NCBI GenBank assembly: GCA_017524725.1
Contig: JAFXUZ010000029.1
Location: 160,371 to 224,370, forward strand
Length of the DNA: 64,000 nt
Source of the DNA: Clostridia bacterium
GTDB lineage: Bacteria > Bacillota > Clostridia > Christensenellales > Aristaeellaceae
Direction of reading: 5' to 3'
In this document: positions 25,836 through 37,016 of the stretch, piece after piece
Numbering within the stretch: position 1 is the first letter of the stretch
Layout of the letters: each line of letters starts with the position of its first letter
Translations under genes and position numbers: made by a program
Notes under the pieces: model-generated
Databases searched by the model: none
The model's input: only the letters and a program-made list of their open reading frames with translations
What the model was told of the DNA's origin: nothing

Positions 25836-26762
25836 TCACACCTTGTCCGTGGCCTTTTCACCGAAGAGGCCGGTGGGCTTGACCAAAAGGATAATGATGA
25901 GCAGCGCGAAGGTAAAGGCGTCGGAGAAGGTGGCCAGGCCCAGGGGCTTGGAAATGAGGCCTGCCTTGAAAAGGATCACGTCCAGTCCCTTGATGATGTT
26001 CTCCATGATGCCGATAATGAACGCGCCGATCACAGCGCCGGGAATGGAGCCGATGCCGCCGAACACCGCGGCTACGAAGGCCTTCAGGCCCGGCATGGCG
26101 CCGCTGGTCTGGATGACGGTGGGGTAATTGGTGAAGTACAGCACGCTGCCGACCGCCGCCAGGAAAGAGCCGATGACGAAAGTGACCGAGATGACCGAAT
26201 TGATCCGGATGCCCATCAGCTGGCTGGTCTCAAAATCCTTGGACACGGCCCGCATGGCCATGCCGACCTTGGTGCGGTTGATCAACAGCACCAGCAGCAC
26301 CACCAGGATGATGGTGAGGAAGGGGGTCACGACCGTGACCAGTTTGGTCTTGGCGCCCAGGATCTCGACGGTGTCGGATATCCAGGGGATGGTGGGATAG
26401 GTCTTGTTGAGGCCGCCGGTGATGTACAGTACCAGGTTCTGCAGCGTATAGCTGACGCCGATGGCGGAGATCATGACGCTCATCCTGGGGGCGGACCTCA
26501 AAGGCTTGTAGGCTGTCCGCTCGATCAGGAAACCGATAAGGGAGGTGACGATGAGCACCATCGGCACGGTGATCCAGAGAGACAGGCCGGAGGCGACGGC
26601 ATAGACCATCAGGATGCCTGCTACCATGAACACGTCGCCGTGGGCGAAGTTGATCAGGCGCAGGATGCCGTAGACCATCGTATAGCCGATGGCGATCAGG
26701 GCATACTGGCCCCCCACGGAGACGCCGGAAAGCAGGTAGGGGAAAACGGTATTCCACAACAT
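25836..26762 (-). CDS. livH: branched-chain amino acid ABC permease LivH (cluster 1)
   Basis: This 308-residue permease has about eight helices. It carries the LivH motifs YALIAIGYTMVYGILRLINF with AHGDVFM, the cytoplasmic loop GMAMRAVSKDFETSQLMGI, and AVFGGIGSIPGAVIGAFIIG. Between livH and the binding-protein gene (26763-26949) there are 187 bases with no gene, a common place for differential expression of the binding protein. Confidence 0.93.
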   Translation of the reverse strand: MLWNTVFPYLLSGVSVGGQYALIAIGYTMVYGILRLINFAHGDVFMVAGILMVYAVASGLSLWITVPMVLIVTSLIGFLIERTAYKPLRSAPRMSVMISAIGVSYTLQNLVLYITGGLNKTYPTIPWISDTVEILGAKTKLVTVVTPFLTIILVVLLVLLINRTKVGMAMRAVSKDFETSQLMGIRINSVISVTFVIGSFLAAVGSVLYFTNYPTVIQTSGAMPGLKAFVAAVFGGIGSIPGAVIGAFIIGIMENIIKGLDVILFKAGLISKPLGLATFSDAFTFALLIIILLVKPTGLFGEKATDKV

Positions 26763-26949
26763 GACGGGGACACACCCTTTCTGCCGTTCCTGCCGGAAGG
26801 AAACGGCGGTGAAAAAATCGGTCTTCGCATGGAAAGGCCCATGGTGTTTTTCCGCAGCATGGGCCGTGTGTCAATCAAGACAAACGCGGCGGAGGCTTCC
26901 GCCCCCGCCGCGCGGCAAATATCAAAGGGATCCGGGGTATCCGGGGACC

Positions 26950-28110
26950 TTACTGGGCGACCTGCTGCTCGGTGACGAACAGCCATTCGCCGGTGGCGTT
27001 GTCAACGGTCTTGACGAAAGCGGAGGTGCGGACGGCGTCGCCGTTTTCGTCGAATTTGATCTCGCCGGAAACACCGGTGTAGACCACGCCGGGCAGGGTG
27101 GCCATCACGGTGGCGGGATCGGTGGTGCCGGCGGCCTTCATGGCCTCCAGGGCCACATAGTAGCCGTCATAGCCCATGACGCTGACAGCGGAAATCATAT
27201 CGTTGCCGCCGTTGTTGGCCAGGGCGGTGGTGTCGCTGTTCAGCCAGGCCTTGAAGCCGGTGTCAAACTCGGGGTTGGCGCCTTCCTGGTAGAAGGTGTC
27301 GATGACGACCTTCAGTTCAGTGCCCTTGGCGGCGTTGGCCACCACGTTGCTGTCCAGGGTATCGCCGCCCAGGATGGGGAAGGTCACGCCCTGGCTGGAG
27401 GCCTGCTGCAGGATCTGGGTGGAATAGGCGATGGAAACGGGGCAGAAGAACACTTCCGCACCGTACATGGCAGCGTTGGTCAGGTAGGAGGTGAAGTCGG
27501 AGTTGTTGGTGGGGAAGGTGTCGCTGATGACCGTGCCGCCCATCCCCTCGAAGGCCTGCTGGAAATAGGTGACCAGGCCCACGTCATAGTCGTTGCCCAA
27601 TTCGGCCAGGCAATAGGCAGTGCGGGCGCCCAGGGTGTTGAAGGCGTAATTGGCAAGGACGGTGCCCTGGAAGGGATCCAGGAAGCAGACGCGGAAATAA
27701 TGAGTGTTGCCGGCGGTCACCTGGGGATTGGTGCAGGTAAGGCCGATGGCGGGGATGTTGGCGTTCTTGAAATATTCGCTGCCGGCAATGGACACGCCGG
27801 AGCCGTAGGAGCCCAGGACCACGCTCACGTTAGCGCTGACCAGTTCCTGCGCGGCGGAGGGAGCCTTGTCGGTGGAGGAGCCGTTGTCGGCATAGACCAG
27901 CTCGACCTTATAGGTGACGCCGCCGATCTCGACGGTGGGGGTCTCCACGTTGGCGTACTGGACGCCCAGGGTCTCCTGCTTGCCGCCGGCGCCGGAGTCG
28001 CCGGAAGCGGGCTCGTAGACGCCGATCTTCACAACGGGCATGTCTTCAGCCAGGGCGAAGACCGGAAGGGCCAGGGTAAGGACCATCAGAAGAGCGATCA
28101 GTTTTTTCAT
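26950..28110 (-). CDS. branched-chain amino acid ABC transporter substrate-binding protein (cluster 1)
   Basis: This 386-residue exported binding protein is of the type I periplasmic-binding fold used by LIV systems. A signal peptide (MKKLIALLMVLTLALPVFAL, then AED) is cleavable by signal peptidase I. There is no lipobox cysteine, unlike most Gram-positive binding proteins. The mature part opens KIGVYEPASGDSGAGG and contains VVLGSYGSGVSIAGSEYF and PAIGLTCTNPQVTAG, the ligand-pocket serine/threonine segments of the family. The start is ATG 28110 after AAAGGAAG. The ligand (amino acid, amide or short peptide) is not fixed by sequence. Confidence 0.92.
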   Translation of the reverse strand: MKKLIALLMVLTLALPVFALAEDMPVVKIGVYEPASGDSGAGGKQETLGVQYANVETPTVEIGGVTYKVELVYADNGSSTDKAPSAAQELVSANVSVVLGSYGSGVSIAGSEYFKNANIPAIGLTCTNPQVTAGNTHYFRVCFLDPFQGTVLANYAFNTLGARTAYCLAELGNDYDVGLVTYFQQAFEGMGGTVISDTFPTNNSDFTSYLTNAAMYGAEVFFCPVSIAYSTQILQQASSQGVTFPILGGDTLDSNVVANAAKGTELKVVIDTFYQEGANPEFDTGFKAWLNSDTTALANNGGNDMISAVSVMGYDGYYVALEAMKAAGTTDPATVMATLPGVVYTGVSGEIKFDENGDAVRTSAFVKTVDNATGEWLFVTEQQVAQ

Positions 28111-28144
28111 GGTGAAAAACTTCCTTTCTGGAAAATTACTTAAC

Positions 28145-28173
28145 ATTATAGAAGGGGACCGGGATAAATGCAA
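28145..28173 (-). promoter_or_regulatory. promoter of LIV cluster 1
   Basis: On the minus strand TTGCAT and TATAAT are separated by 17 bases, about 35 bases before the binding-protein start. Confidence 0.7.
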
Positions 28174-28264
28174 GTTCGAACCTGGATAAAATGCAGATGT
28201 GGGCGGGAAAAATGCAAAAAGAGAACAATTAACGAATAGCCTGCGCCGTAAAGCGGATGCAGGG

Positions 28265-28293
28265 TTGACCGGGCAGGCGCTTTGTGGTACGAT
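28265..28293 (+). promoter_or_regulatory. promoter of the ABC-F gene
   Basis: TTGACC (28265-28270) and TACGAT (28288-28293) with 17-base spacing lie about 220 bases before the ABC-F start codon. Confidence 0.6.
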
Positions 28294-28383
28294 AGGCTTG
28301 AAAACAGGGAAAGGAAGGTCTCCGGGGGACGATGAAGAAACGCAGCTGACTTTCGGCCACATCACTTCCCTGCCGTCAGGCAG

Positions 28384-28512
28384 GTGTATTTGTGCCGCCG
28401 TAAAGAAGCTGTGTCCGGCTCCATCACCCGGGATCAGCGGGCTTATTGCCCTGCGCGTATCCCGGCTCCGGCGGCGTTCGCTCACGGCTCCTTCACGGCG
28501 GGAAGGAGTTGA
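28384..28512 (+). promoter_or_regulatory. attenuator-like leader of the ABC-F gene, including a possible 42-codon leader ORF
   Basis: A GTG-initiated frame of 42 codons, preceded by AGGCAGG, ends with its stop inside the ribosome binding site region of the ABC-F gene. Its 3' end forms a hairpin: CTCCTTC (28488-28494) pairs with GAAGGAG (28502-28508), burying the GGAAGGAG site. It is followed by seven T residues directly before the ATG, so it could act as a terminator or a translation block. A second stem, CCGGGAT...ATCCCGG, lies just upstream. A separate five-codon frame MKKRS at 28332-28349 is also present. This arrangement is typical of antibiotic-induced attenuation of ABC-F genes. Confidence 0.5.
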
Positions 28513-28519
28513 TTTTTTT

Positions 28520-30229
<1,710 letters not shown>

Positions 30230-30389
30230 GGATCCCTGACGGGCTGATACAGCCGGGTGATAGAGGCCGGGCCGTTTACCGATCCGGGGTGCGGGTGCAC
30301 CCCCCTGCCGTGGGGCACGGGCCGCGCAGGCCCCGGGAACCGGCGTTGCCGGCACGAAACATCATACGGCGCCGTACCGTACCGCGGCG

Positions 30390-30418
30390 AAAAAAAGGCG
30401 GCAGGGGGACCTGCCGCC
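30390..30418 (-). terminator. terminator of the iol-mannosidase operon
   Basis: On the minus strand a nine-base-pair GGCGGCAGG / CCTGCCGCC stem with a four-base loop is followed by seven T residues. It may also stop the ABC-F transcript from the other side. The 30230-30389 stretch holds further GC-rich hairpins (for example GGGGTGC/GCACCCC at 30286-30303) and no gene. Confidence 0.85.
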
Positions 30419-30449
30419 GTATTATACGATTTTTTTGCTTTCCGGGGGA

Positions 30450-30980
30450 TCAGGGAGCGCGTTTCTCCTCAATGTCCGCTACCACCCCGGCCCATTCCGC
30501 GGGGGAGGTGGTGTAATAATCCGGTTCCTCGTCGGGGCAGGAGGCGGTTTTTACGTAGCGTGGAGTGCAGTCCAGCATCACCGAGATCATGCCCACGCCG
30601 TTGGCGCCTTTGATGTCCCTTAAGCGGTTGTTGCCGAACATGACCATGCGGGCAAAGTCCTTTTCCCGAAGGCCCAGGGCCTCCCGGGCCGCGTTGAACA
30701 TCTTCGGGGAGGGCTTCAGTTCTCCCACGGCCTCGGAGATGATATGGCATTCGAACAGGTCCCACACCCCCAGGCGCCTCAGGATATTGTTGAAGGAACG
30801 GACCGTGCCGTCGGCCACCAGGGCCAGGCGGTAGCCCCGGGCGCGGAAGTCCCTGAGCGCTTCCAGGGCGCCGGGAAAGGGCTCCGCGCTGACCACGTCG
30901 CCGTTTTCGTCGAATATCTGCGTGCCCTCGTCCACCAGAGTGTCGCCGCAGTCAAAGCACAGGATCAGGTCTTTTGTCAT
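30450..30980 (-). CDS. HAD-superfamily hydrolase (probable phosphatase)
   Basis: This 176-residue cytoplasmic protein has the HAD motifs: the nucleophile loop FDCGDTLVDE at the N-terminus, the second-motif region LALVADGTV, lysine in ELKPSPKMF, and the last acidic motif weakly represented by GNNRLRDIKGAN. Substrates are usually small phosphorylated metabolites. It overlaps the GH38 gene by four bases (ATGA) at the distal end of the iol operon. It may dephosphorylate an intermediate from inositol or a glycoside, but no substrate can be assigned. Confidence 0.85.
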   Translation of the reverse strand: MTKDLILCFDCGDTLVDEGTQIFDENGDVVSAEPFPGALEALRDFRARGYRLALVADGTVRSFNNILRRLGVWDLFECHIISEAVGELKPSPKMFNAAREALGLREKDFARMVMFGNNRLRDIKGANGVGMISVMLDCTPRYVKTASCPDEEPDYYTTSPAEWAGVVADIEEKRAP

Positions 30981-33900
30981 GGGGTCTTCCTCCCGTCTGA
31001 TGGATTCATGTCCCTCCGGACGGCTCGTACCGTGCGGACCTCAAAGGGCGACAGTGCAAGGGTCAGGCTGCGGCCGTGCCCCAGGAATTCTCCCCGGCCT
31101 TCTTCCTCGGCCATGTCGGACGAGTAAAAATCACACATCCAGGGGAGGGTGACCGTTCCGCTGCCGGTCTGCCGCAGGCTCTGGTACAGGCGCAGGATGA
31201 TCCCGTCCCCGTCCAGGGCGGGTTTCACCGTTTCCAGGATGACCGGGCCCGGGCCGACGGAGGGCCCCTCGAAGGGCTCGAGGCGGCCGCCGAAGGGGAT
31301 GAGGGGGCGGTTGAGGGCGTATCCCTCACGGATGACGCCGCTCGACGCGAAGGACGAGGCGAAGGGATACAGGGAATAGGTAAAAACATGCCTGCCCAGG
31401 TTGTTCCGGTCGTCCGGCACCAGCGGCGCGCGGCACAGGGTGAGGGCCAGTTCGCCCCGGCCTGTTGACAGGGCGTAAATGCCGTTATTAAGCAGTGCGA
31501 ATCCCCGGTTTTCCTCGGCCAGGGCCGAAAAGCGGTGCTGGGGCACCTCATAGCGGTCGGCGGCGAAGGCGTCGGAGCGGTGGCAGGGCCTGAGGACGTG
31601 GCCGAACTGCATCTCATGGATGGCATTGTCCGTAAGGATATTGCTTTCAAAATGGCACTTCAGCATACGGCGGCGTTCGTGCCAGTCGAGCTCGGTTTCG
31701 AAATCCACTCGCCGTGAGGAAGCGGTGAGCCGGATGACCTGCACCGCTTCGCTTTGGGAAAAGCGGCGGCGGACCCGGCATTCGGCCGCGGCGCCGCCGG
31801 AGGAAACAAGGGTGACTTCGGTTTCAAAGGGATCCGGGATGCGGCGGCTTTCCCAGTCCCGGTCCATTTCCCAGGCGTCATAGACCGGCTGGATGTTGGC
31901 ATACAGCCGCCAGTCGTTCATCCGCTGCCCTTCGGAGATGAGGGGCAGGCCGTTTTCCTTGTCCGTCAGGGAGGCGATCGACCCGTCCGGGGCGATGGCC
32001 AGGGACAGGAAGCGGTTTTCCATGACGATCATGTTTCCGCGGACACAGGCGCGGGCGTCTTCCGGCCCGGGCATGCCCACGGCCGGGGCCCATCCGGAGG
32101 CGGGGACCGATATGTATTCCGTTTTTCCGCCGGGAAGACGGACATATTCTTCCCTGGCCCAGGGCAGCGGATTGATGAAGCTGATCCCCCCGTCGGAGGG
32201 AGAGGCGAGGGAGCGGACGGCCCGGAGGGCAGTTTCATACGCCCCGGAGACCGCTTTTTCAAGGTCCCGCTCCGCCTCTTCGTGGACGCGGCGGATGCCC
32301 GCGCCTCCGGCGACGTCGTGGAACTGGCAGAAAAGCAGTCTTTCCCACAGGGGCGAAAGGGAGGCGTTCTCCTCTGCCGGGTCGTCCAGCAGGCTGACGG
32401 CGGCTTCCGCGAAGGAAAGGGCCTCCTCGGCCCGGCGCATCATTTGTTTCTGCCGCCGCTGGCTGGTCCAGGTGCCGCGGTGCCAGGCAAGGTAAAGCTC
32501 GCCCGTCCAGCGGTGCCGTTGGGCGTCGGGGGCGACTGCCTCGAAATACTCCCTCAGCGTGTGGTACGAGCTCCGGGGACAGCCCTCCAGGTCCTGAAGG
32601 CGCTGGGCGATCTCCACCATGTCCGCCGTGGGGCCGCCCCCTCCGTCGCCAAAGCCGAAGGGGTGCAGCACCGTGGCGCAGGCGCTTTCCGCCGCCCGCT
32701 CGGTGTACCAGCGGCGGTGGAAGGTGAAGGGGCTGACGGGCCCGTTGTCCCGCATGAAGGACAGGGCCTGGACGCAGCTGCCGTCCATGCCCTCCCAGAT
32801 GAAGTCCTGGTAGGGAAAAGGCTGGCACTCCGGGTCGGCGCGCATCAGCTTTTGCGTGGCGAAATACCGGACCCCTGTTTTATGGAACAGCTGGGGCAGG
32901 ACGGCGGAAAAGCCGAAACAGTCCGGCAGGAAGGCGACGGTGCTCTCGGTCCCCGTGACGGAGCGGAACCAGCGGCGGCCCAGGGACAATTGGCGGATGA
33001 GGCTTTCTCCCGAGGGAAGGTTGGTGTCGCACTCCACGTAGAACGCGCCGTCGGGGCAGACCTGCCCGCGCCGCAGCGCCGCAAGCACCCTTTCCCACAG
33101 GGGGGGATCGCCGGTGCGGAGCATCTCCATCAGCGCCGGCTCCACCATCAGGAAGCGATAGGACGGATAGCGTTCCATCAGCTGCGCCTGGGTAGCGTAG
33201 GTGCGGACGGCTTTGCGGCGGGTCTCCTTTTCGGGCCACAGCCACGCCAGGTCGATGTGGGACTGCCCGATGAGGTACATCTCAGGCGAGGTGGAGCCGT
33301 TGCGGCAGGAAAGGCAGCTTTTCAGGGCTTCCCGGCCCGCCCGGTAAGCGGCTGGGCGCTCGCTGCGGGGAAGCTCGGGGTCGGCGATATGGGTCACCTC
33401 GTCCAGGGCAGCCATGATCCTGAGGGCGCGCAGGGAATTGTCCTTCAGGGTGGGGAGGAGGTCCGTAAGGACGAACATGTCCAGGTACAGTTGCCGCGCG
33501 TCCTCGCATACCGGGCGCAGGACGCCTTCCTCCATGGTGCACTGGAAGGGCGGCGGCTCCGGGACGGCGGTCTTTTCCGGCGGGCAGGGTCCCAGGCTTT
33601 CCAGCCGCGGCCCGTGTCCGGCGTAGCTTTCGCAAAGGACACGGTACGTCCGCCCCCGGACGTGGCTGAAGGTGAGGTAAAGGAAGGGATGCCCCCGGTC
33701 GACGGTGCCCGCGGCGGCGCCGTTTACATAGTAAAGCTGTTCTCCGCCCATGCCGCCCGTGAGGGCCAGGGGGAGTCCCTCCCAGGTATCCGGCGGCGCG
33801 GCTTCCGCCCTGAAATAGCCGTACTGCCATTTTGCGCCCCAGGGTGTGCCCGGGGGCATCGGGCGGAACGGGCCTTTCTCCGCTTCGTCCGTCGGGATGG

Positions 33901-34018
33901 GGCTGTCGGAAACGAAGCCTTCGAAGGCGACAGGGATCCCGGGCCCGAGGATATCCTCCTTCAGCGCGTCCATATAGGCTTTCAGGCGCTGGCTGAACTG
34001 TCTTCCGTAGTCTCGCAT
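30977..34018 (-). CDS. GH38 family alpha-mannosidase
   Basis: This 1013-residue glycoside hydrolase of family 38 is a zinc-dependent, retaining alpha-mannosidase. The catalytic domain has the zinc-binding motif IGQSHIDLAWLWP near residue 250 and the nucleophile region FLPDCFGFSAVLPQL. A three-helix bundle and large beta-sandwich domains follow, as usual for about 1000-residue bacterial members. There is no signal peptide, so it acts on imported small glycosides. The ATG is preceded by GGAGGAC. It lies 72 bases downstream of iolE on the same strand and is coupled to the HAD gene, which ties alpha-mannoside cleavage to inositol catabolism. Confidence 0.92.
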   Translation of the reverse strand: MRDYGRQFSQRLKAYMDALKEDILGPGIPVAFEGFVSDSPIPTDEAEKGPFRPMPPGTPWGAKWQYGYFRAEAAPPDTWEGLPLALTGGMGGEQLYYVNGAAAGTVDRGHPFLYLTFSHVRGRTYRVLCESYAGHGPRLESLGPCPPEKTAVPEPPPFQCTMEEGVLRPVCEDARQLYLDMFVLTDLLPTLKDNSLRALRIMAALDEVTHIADPELPRSERPAAYRAGREALKSCLSCRNGSTSPEMYLIGQSHIDLAWLWPEKETRRKAVRTYATQAQLMERYPSYRFLMVEPALMEMLRTGDPPLWERVLAALRRGQVCPDGAFYVECDTNLPSGESLIRQLSLGRRWFRSVTGTESTVAFLPDCFGFSAVLPQLFHKTGVRYFATQKLMRADPECQPFPYQDFIWEGMDGSCVQALSFMRDNGPVSPFTFHRRWYTERAAESACATVLHPFGFGDGGGGPTADMVEIAQRLQDLEGCPRSSYHTLREYFEAVAPDAQRHRWTGELYLAWHRGTWTSQRRQKQMMRRAEEALSFAEAAVSLLDDPAEENASLSPLWERLLFCQFHDVAGGAGIRRVHEEAERDLEKAVSGAYETALRAVRSLASPSDGGISFINPLPWAREEYVRLPGGKTEYISVPASGWAPAVGMPGPEDARACVRGNMIVMENRFLSLAIAPDGSIASLTDKENGLPLISEGQRMNDWRLYANIQPVYDAWEMDRDWESRRIPDPFETEVTLVSSGGAAAECRVRRRFSQSEAVQVIRLTASSRRVDFETELDWHERRRMLKCHFESNILTDNAIHEMQFGHVLRPCHRSDAFAADRYEVPQHRFSALAEENRGFALLNNGIYALSTGRGELALTLCRAPLVPDDRNNLGRHVFTYSLYPFASSFASSGVIREGYALNRPLIPFGGRLEPFEGPSVGPGPVILETVKPALDGDGIILRLYQSLRQTGSGTVTLPWMCDFYSSDMAEEEGRGEFLGHGRSLTLALSPFEVRTVRAVRRDMNPSDGRKTP

Positions 34019-34090
34019 GCTGTCCTCCGAGGGGGATATGTCCGGAAGGCCCCCTCCCGGGACGGGAAGGAGCCTTCCTTGGGCCGGGGA

Positions 34091-34987
34091 TCACAGCCCG
34101 GTTTTTTCTGCAATGTATTTCCTGGCCTTGAGGGCGTATTCGAAGGGATTGGCTTTTGCCGGGTCCTGCTCGGCTTCGACGACGACCCAGCCGGCATAGC
34201 CGTTTTCGTCCAGGATGTCGAAGATGGGGCCGAAGTCCACGTCCCCGTCGCCGGGAACGGTGAACACGCCCATACGGACAGCCTCCAGGAAGCTCCAGCC
34301 CCGGGCCATGGCCTGGTCACGGACCTTCAGGCGGACGTCCTTCAGGTGCACATGACCGACCCGGCGGATGTGTTTTTTGAGCACGGCGACTGGATCGATG
34401 CCGGCGAAGGTCAGGTGGCCGGAATCAAAGAGCAGTCCCACATACTCCGGGTCCGTTTCGGCAAGGAAGCGGTCGATCTCTTCTGCGGTCTGGACGCCGG
34501 TGCCCATGTGGTGGTGGCAGGTGAGCTTCATGCCCTTTTCTTTGGCCAGGGCGCCCAGGCGGTTGAAGCCTTCCGTTACCTTTTTCCATTCCTCTTCGGT
34601 GTATACCGGTTTGTCGGGGCCAAAGATATTGACGTTTTTGCCCTGGATGGAATCCCCCTGCTCGGAGGCGCCGATCATCCGGGCGCCCAGGGCATACAGG
34701 CGGTCCCGGTGGGCGATGAAAGCCTTTTCGGTCACCTCATAGGGCTGTGAGGTGAACAGGGTGGAGAACCAGGCGTTGCAGATCTGCAGTCCCCGCACCT
34801 CCAGCTTATGGCGCAGGACCTGGGTATCCATAGGGTATTTGTTGCCGATCTCGCTGCCCCTGAAGCCGGCCAGGGCCATTTCACTTATGCACTGTTCGAA
34901 GGTGTTTTCCTTCCCCAGGTCGGGAAGGTCATCGTTGGTCCAGCCGATGGGCGCGATGGCCAGGCGGACTTTGTTGGGATCAAGCAT
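34091..34987 (-). CDS. iolE: myo-inosose-2 dehydratase
   Basis: IolE removes water from 2-keto-myo-inositol to give the cyclic dione used by IolD. The 298-residue TIM-barrel protein (xylose-isomerase-like fold) begins [20 protein letters not shown], a recognisable IolE start, and includes [25 protein letters not shown] and HVHLKDVR, which carry the metal ligands. The start is ATG 34987 after AAAGGAATA. Its position downstream of iolD in the operon confirms the assignment. Confidence 0.94.
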   Translation of the reverse strand: MLDPNKVRLAIAPIGWTNDDLPDLGKENTFEQCISEMALAGFRGSEIGNKYPMDTQVLRHKLEVRGLQICNAWFSTLFTSQPYEVTEKAFIAHRDRLYALGARMIGASEQGDSIQGKNVNIFGPDKPVYTEEEWKKVTEGFNRLGALAKEKGMKLTCHHHMGTGVQTAEEIDRFLAETDPEYVGLLFDSGHLTFAGIDPVAVLKKHIRRVGHVHLKDVRLKVRDQAMARGWSFLEAVRMGVFTVPGDGDVDFGPIFDILDENGYAGWVVVEAEQDPAKANPFEYALKARKYIAEKTGL

Positions 34988-35028
34988 ATCGTATTCCTTT
35001 CCCGCCCCGGAAAAAGGGGCGCGGGCGG

Positions 35029-35068
35029 AGTGGAGAGTGAAGAGTGGAGAGTGAAGAGTGAAGAGTGA
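35029..35068 (+). repeat. tandem heptamer repeat AGTGRAG
   Basis: Five full copies and one partial copy of a seven-base unit (alternating AGTGGAG and AGTGAAG) lie in the iolE-iolD spacer. A GC hairpin (GCCCC/GGGGC) sits beside it at 35001-35025. It resembles the short heptamer repeats found scattered in many bacterial genomes. It is not coding in any supported frame. Confidence 0.85.
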
Positions 35069-35126
35069 CATTTGGATCGGTTCGGGCGCGGGGAGCCTGC
35101 CGGGATCCGGTCCAAACCCTGCGGGA

Positions 35127-36980
35127 TCAGAATAGACGGACGGATCTGAGGTGGTCCAGCATGTCGGCGTGCGCTTCACGGATCCGCGGTTCATCGGCGA
35201 CCTCGGCGACGCCCACGCGCCACCAGCTTTCATAACCGGGGGTCATTGAGCCGGGGACCACCTTGATGTCGTAAAGGACGGGCCTGTCCTGGGTGAGGGC
35301 GTCTTCGAGGGCGGCGGAAAGCTGCTCCGCGGTGCGGATGGAATAGGTCTTCAGCCCGTAGCCCGCGGCGCTCATGGCATAGTCGATGGGGATGATGCCC
35401 CCGTCCAGCTGTCCGGTCTTCGGGTCGCGGAAGCGGAAAACGGTGCCGAAGGTGTCGCCGCCCTGGTTGTTCTGCAGGTTTTCGATGCAGCCCCAGCCGG
35501 AATTGTCGAACAGGCAGAAATGCACCCTGAGGCCTTCCTGAAGGCAGGTGACCAGTTCGCTGTGGGCCATCAGGTAGGTCCCGTCCCCGAAGAAGGTGTA
35601 GACCTCCCGGTCCGGGGCGGCCAGCTTGACGCCCAGGGCGCCGTTGGTCTCATACCCCATGTTGGAAAAGCCGTATTCCATATGGTAGGTGTCCCGGACG
35701 CCGGGGAGGAAGAGGCGCTGCATGTCCCCTGGGAGGCTCCCGGCGCTGCCCACGGCGATGTCGGTATCCTTCATGAATCGGTTGATGATGCCCAGGGCCT
35801 TCGTCTGGGTGAGCCCGCGGGGATCCTCCGCGGCGTACCATTGCCGGACGATCTCATCCCATTTGGCTTTTTCCTCCCGGACGCGGCCGCCGTCGGGATA
35901 GCTGTATCCCTTCAGGGCTTCCCGGAGCGCCTTCAGGCCCTCCCGGGCGTCGCATATGATGGGTTCGGCGTCCATTTTGACCGCGTCGAAGGGGCAGATG
36001 TTGACAGATACCACCTTCGCGTCCTCCGGGAAGAGCCATTTGGAGGCGGTGGTGAAATCCGACAGCCGCGAACCCACGGAGATGATCACGTCGGCGTCCC
36101 GGGCGATGACGTTGGCGGCCTGCCCGCCGGTGACCCCGATGCCCCCCAGGTTCAGGGGATGGGAATAAGGCACGGTGCCCTTGCCGGCCTGGGTCTCGGC
36201 CATGGGGATGCCGGTCTGTGTGAGGAAGGCGGTCATCTCGTCCCCGGCCAGGGAATAGCGCACCCCGCCGCCGCAGATGACCAGGGGTTTCTTCGCGCTG
36301 CGGATGATGTCCGCGGCGCGGGCTGTCTGCGCCGCGGTGGGCGCCCGCCGGTCCAGGTGCCATACCCGGCGGCGCAGGAAGGATACGGGGTAATCGTACG
36401 CCTCGCCCTCCACGTCCTGGGGCATGGCCAGGCATACCGCGCCCGTATCGGCCGGGTCGGTCAATACCCGCATGGCGTGGATGGCCGCGGTCATCAATTG
36501 CTCGGGCCGCTCGATCCGGTCAAAGTAATGGCATACGCCCCGGAAGGCGTCGGTAACGGTCTGGGAATAAGATTGGAAGAATTCGGCCTGCTGCAGCACA
36601 GGGTCCGGCTGCCGGCAGGCAAAGGTGTCCCCGGGCAGGAGCAGAAGGGGGATGCGGTTGGCGGTGGCGCAGCCTGCGGCGGTGACCATGTTCATGGCCC
36701 CCGGCCCGATGGAGGACACGCAGGGAATGATCTCCAGGCGGTTTTTCTGCTTGGCGAATGCCGTGGCGGCCAGGGCCATGTTCTGCTCGTTTTTGCCCTG
36801 CAGGAAACGGATGCCGTGGCCGCCCTGCTCCAGGGCCTGGCCGACGCCCACCACGCATCCGTGGCCGAAGACCCCGAAGATGCTGTTGACAAACTTGTTT
36901 TCCCTGCCGTCGATCTCTACATACTGCCGGTCCAGGAAACGGACCAGCGCCTGCGCCATGGTCAGGCGAACGGTTTCCAT
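35127..36980 (-). CDS. iolD: 3D-(3,5/4)-trihydroxycyclohexane-1,2-dione hydrolase
   Basis: IolD is a thiamine-diphosphate enzyme that opens the inositol-derived ring to 5-deoxy-glucuronate. The 617-residue protein has the three-domain layout of the acetolactate-synthase-like family, with [20 protein letters not shown] near the N-terminus, the activating glutamate region [17 protein letters not shown], and [15 protein letters not shown] in the diphosphate-binding domain. The start at 36980 lies eight bases after GGAGG; two earlier in-frame starts (TTG 36995, ATG 36986) are less well placed. It lies between iolB and iolE. Confidence 0.95.
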   Translation of the reverse strand: METVRLTMAQALVRFLDRQYVEIDGRENKFVNSIFGVFGHGCVVGVGQALEQGGHGIRFLQGKNEQNMALAATAFAKQKNRLEIIPCVSSIGPGAMNMVTAAGCATANRIPLLLLPGDTFACRQPDPVLQQAEFFQSYSQTVTDAFRGVCHYFDRIERPEQLMTAAIHAMRVLTDPADTGAVCLAMPQDVEGEAYDYPVSFLRRRVWHLDRRAPTAAQTARAADIIRSAKKPLVICGGGVRYSLAGDEMTAFLTQTGIPMAETQAGKGTVPYSHPLNLGGIGVTGGQAANVIARDADVIISVGSRLSDFTTASKWLFPEDAKVVSVNICPFDAVKMDAEPIICDAREGLKALREALKGYSYPDGGRVREEKAKWDEIVRQWYAAEDPRGLTQTKALGIINRFMKDTDIAVGSAGSLPGDMQRLFLPGVRDTYHMEYGFSNMGYETNGALGVKLAAPDREVYTFFGDGTYLMAHSELVTCLQEGLRVHFCLFDNSGWGCIENLQNNQGGDTFGTVFRFRDPKTGQLDGGIIPIDYAMSAAGYGLKTYSIRTAEQLSAALEDALTQDRPVLYDIKVVPGSMTPGYESWWRVGVAEVADEPRIREAHADMLDHLRSVRLF

Positions 36981-37016
36981 GGGCATTTCCTCCAATTATA
37001 TAGAATCAGGCGAAGA

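Noticed and set aside
31754..34750. Very long plus-strand open frame opposite the mannosidase and iolE
   Set aside because: A shadow of GC-rich codon use: it is antisense to well-identified GH38 and iolE genes, with Gly/Gln/His-rich nonsense composition.
35029..35068. CRISPR-like repeats
   Set aside because: Units are seven bases, without spacers or cas genes; it is a simple tandem repeat.
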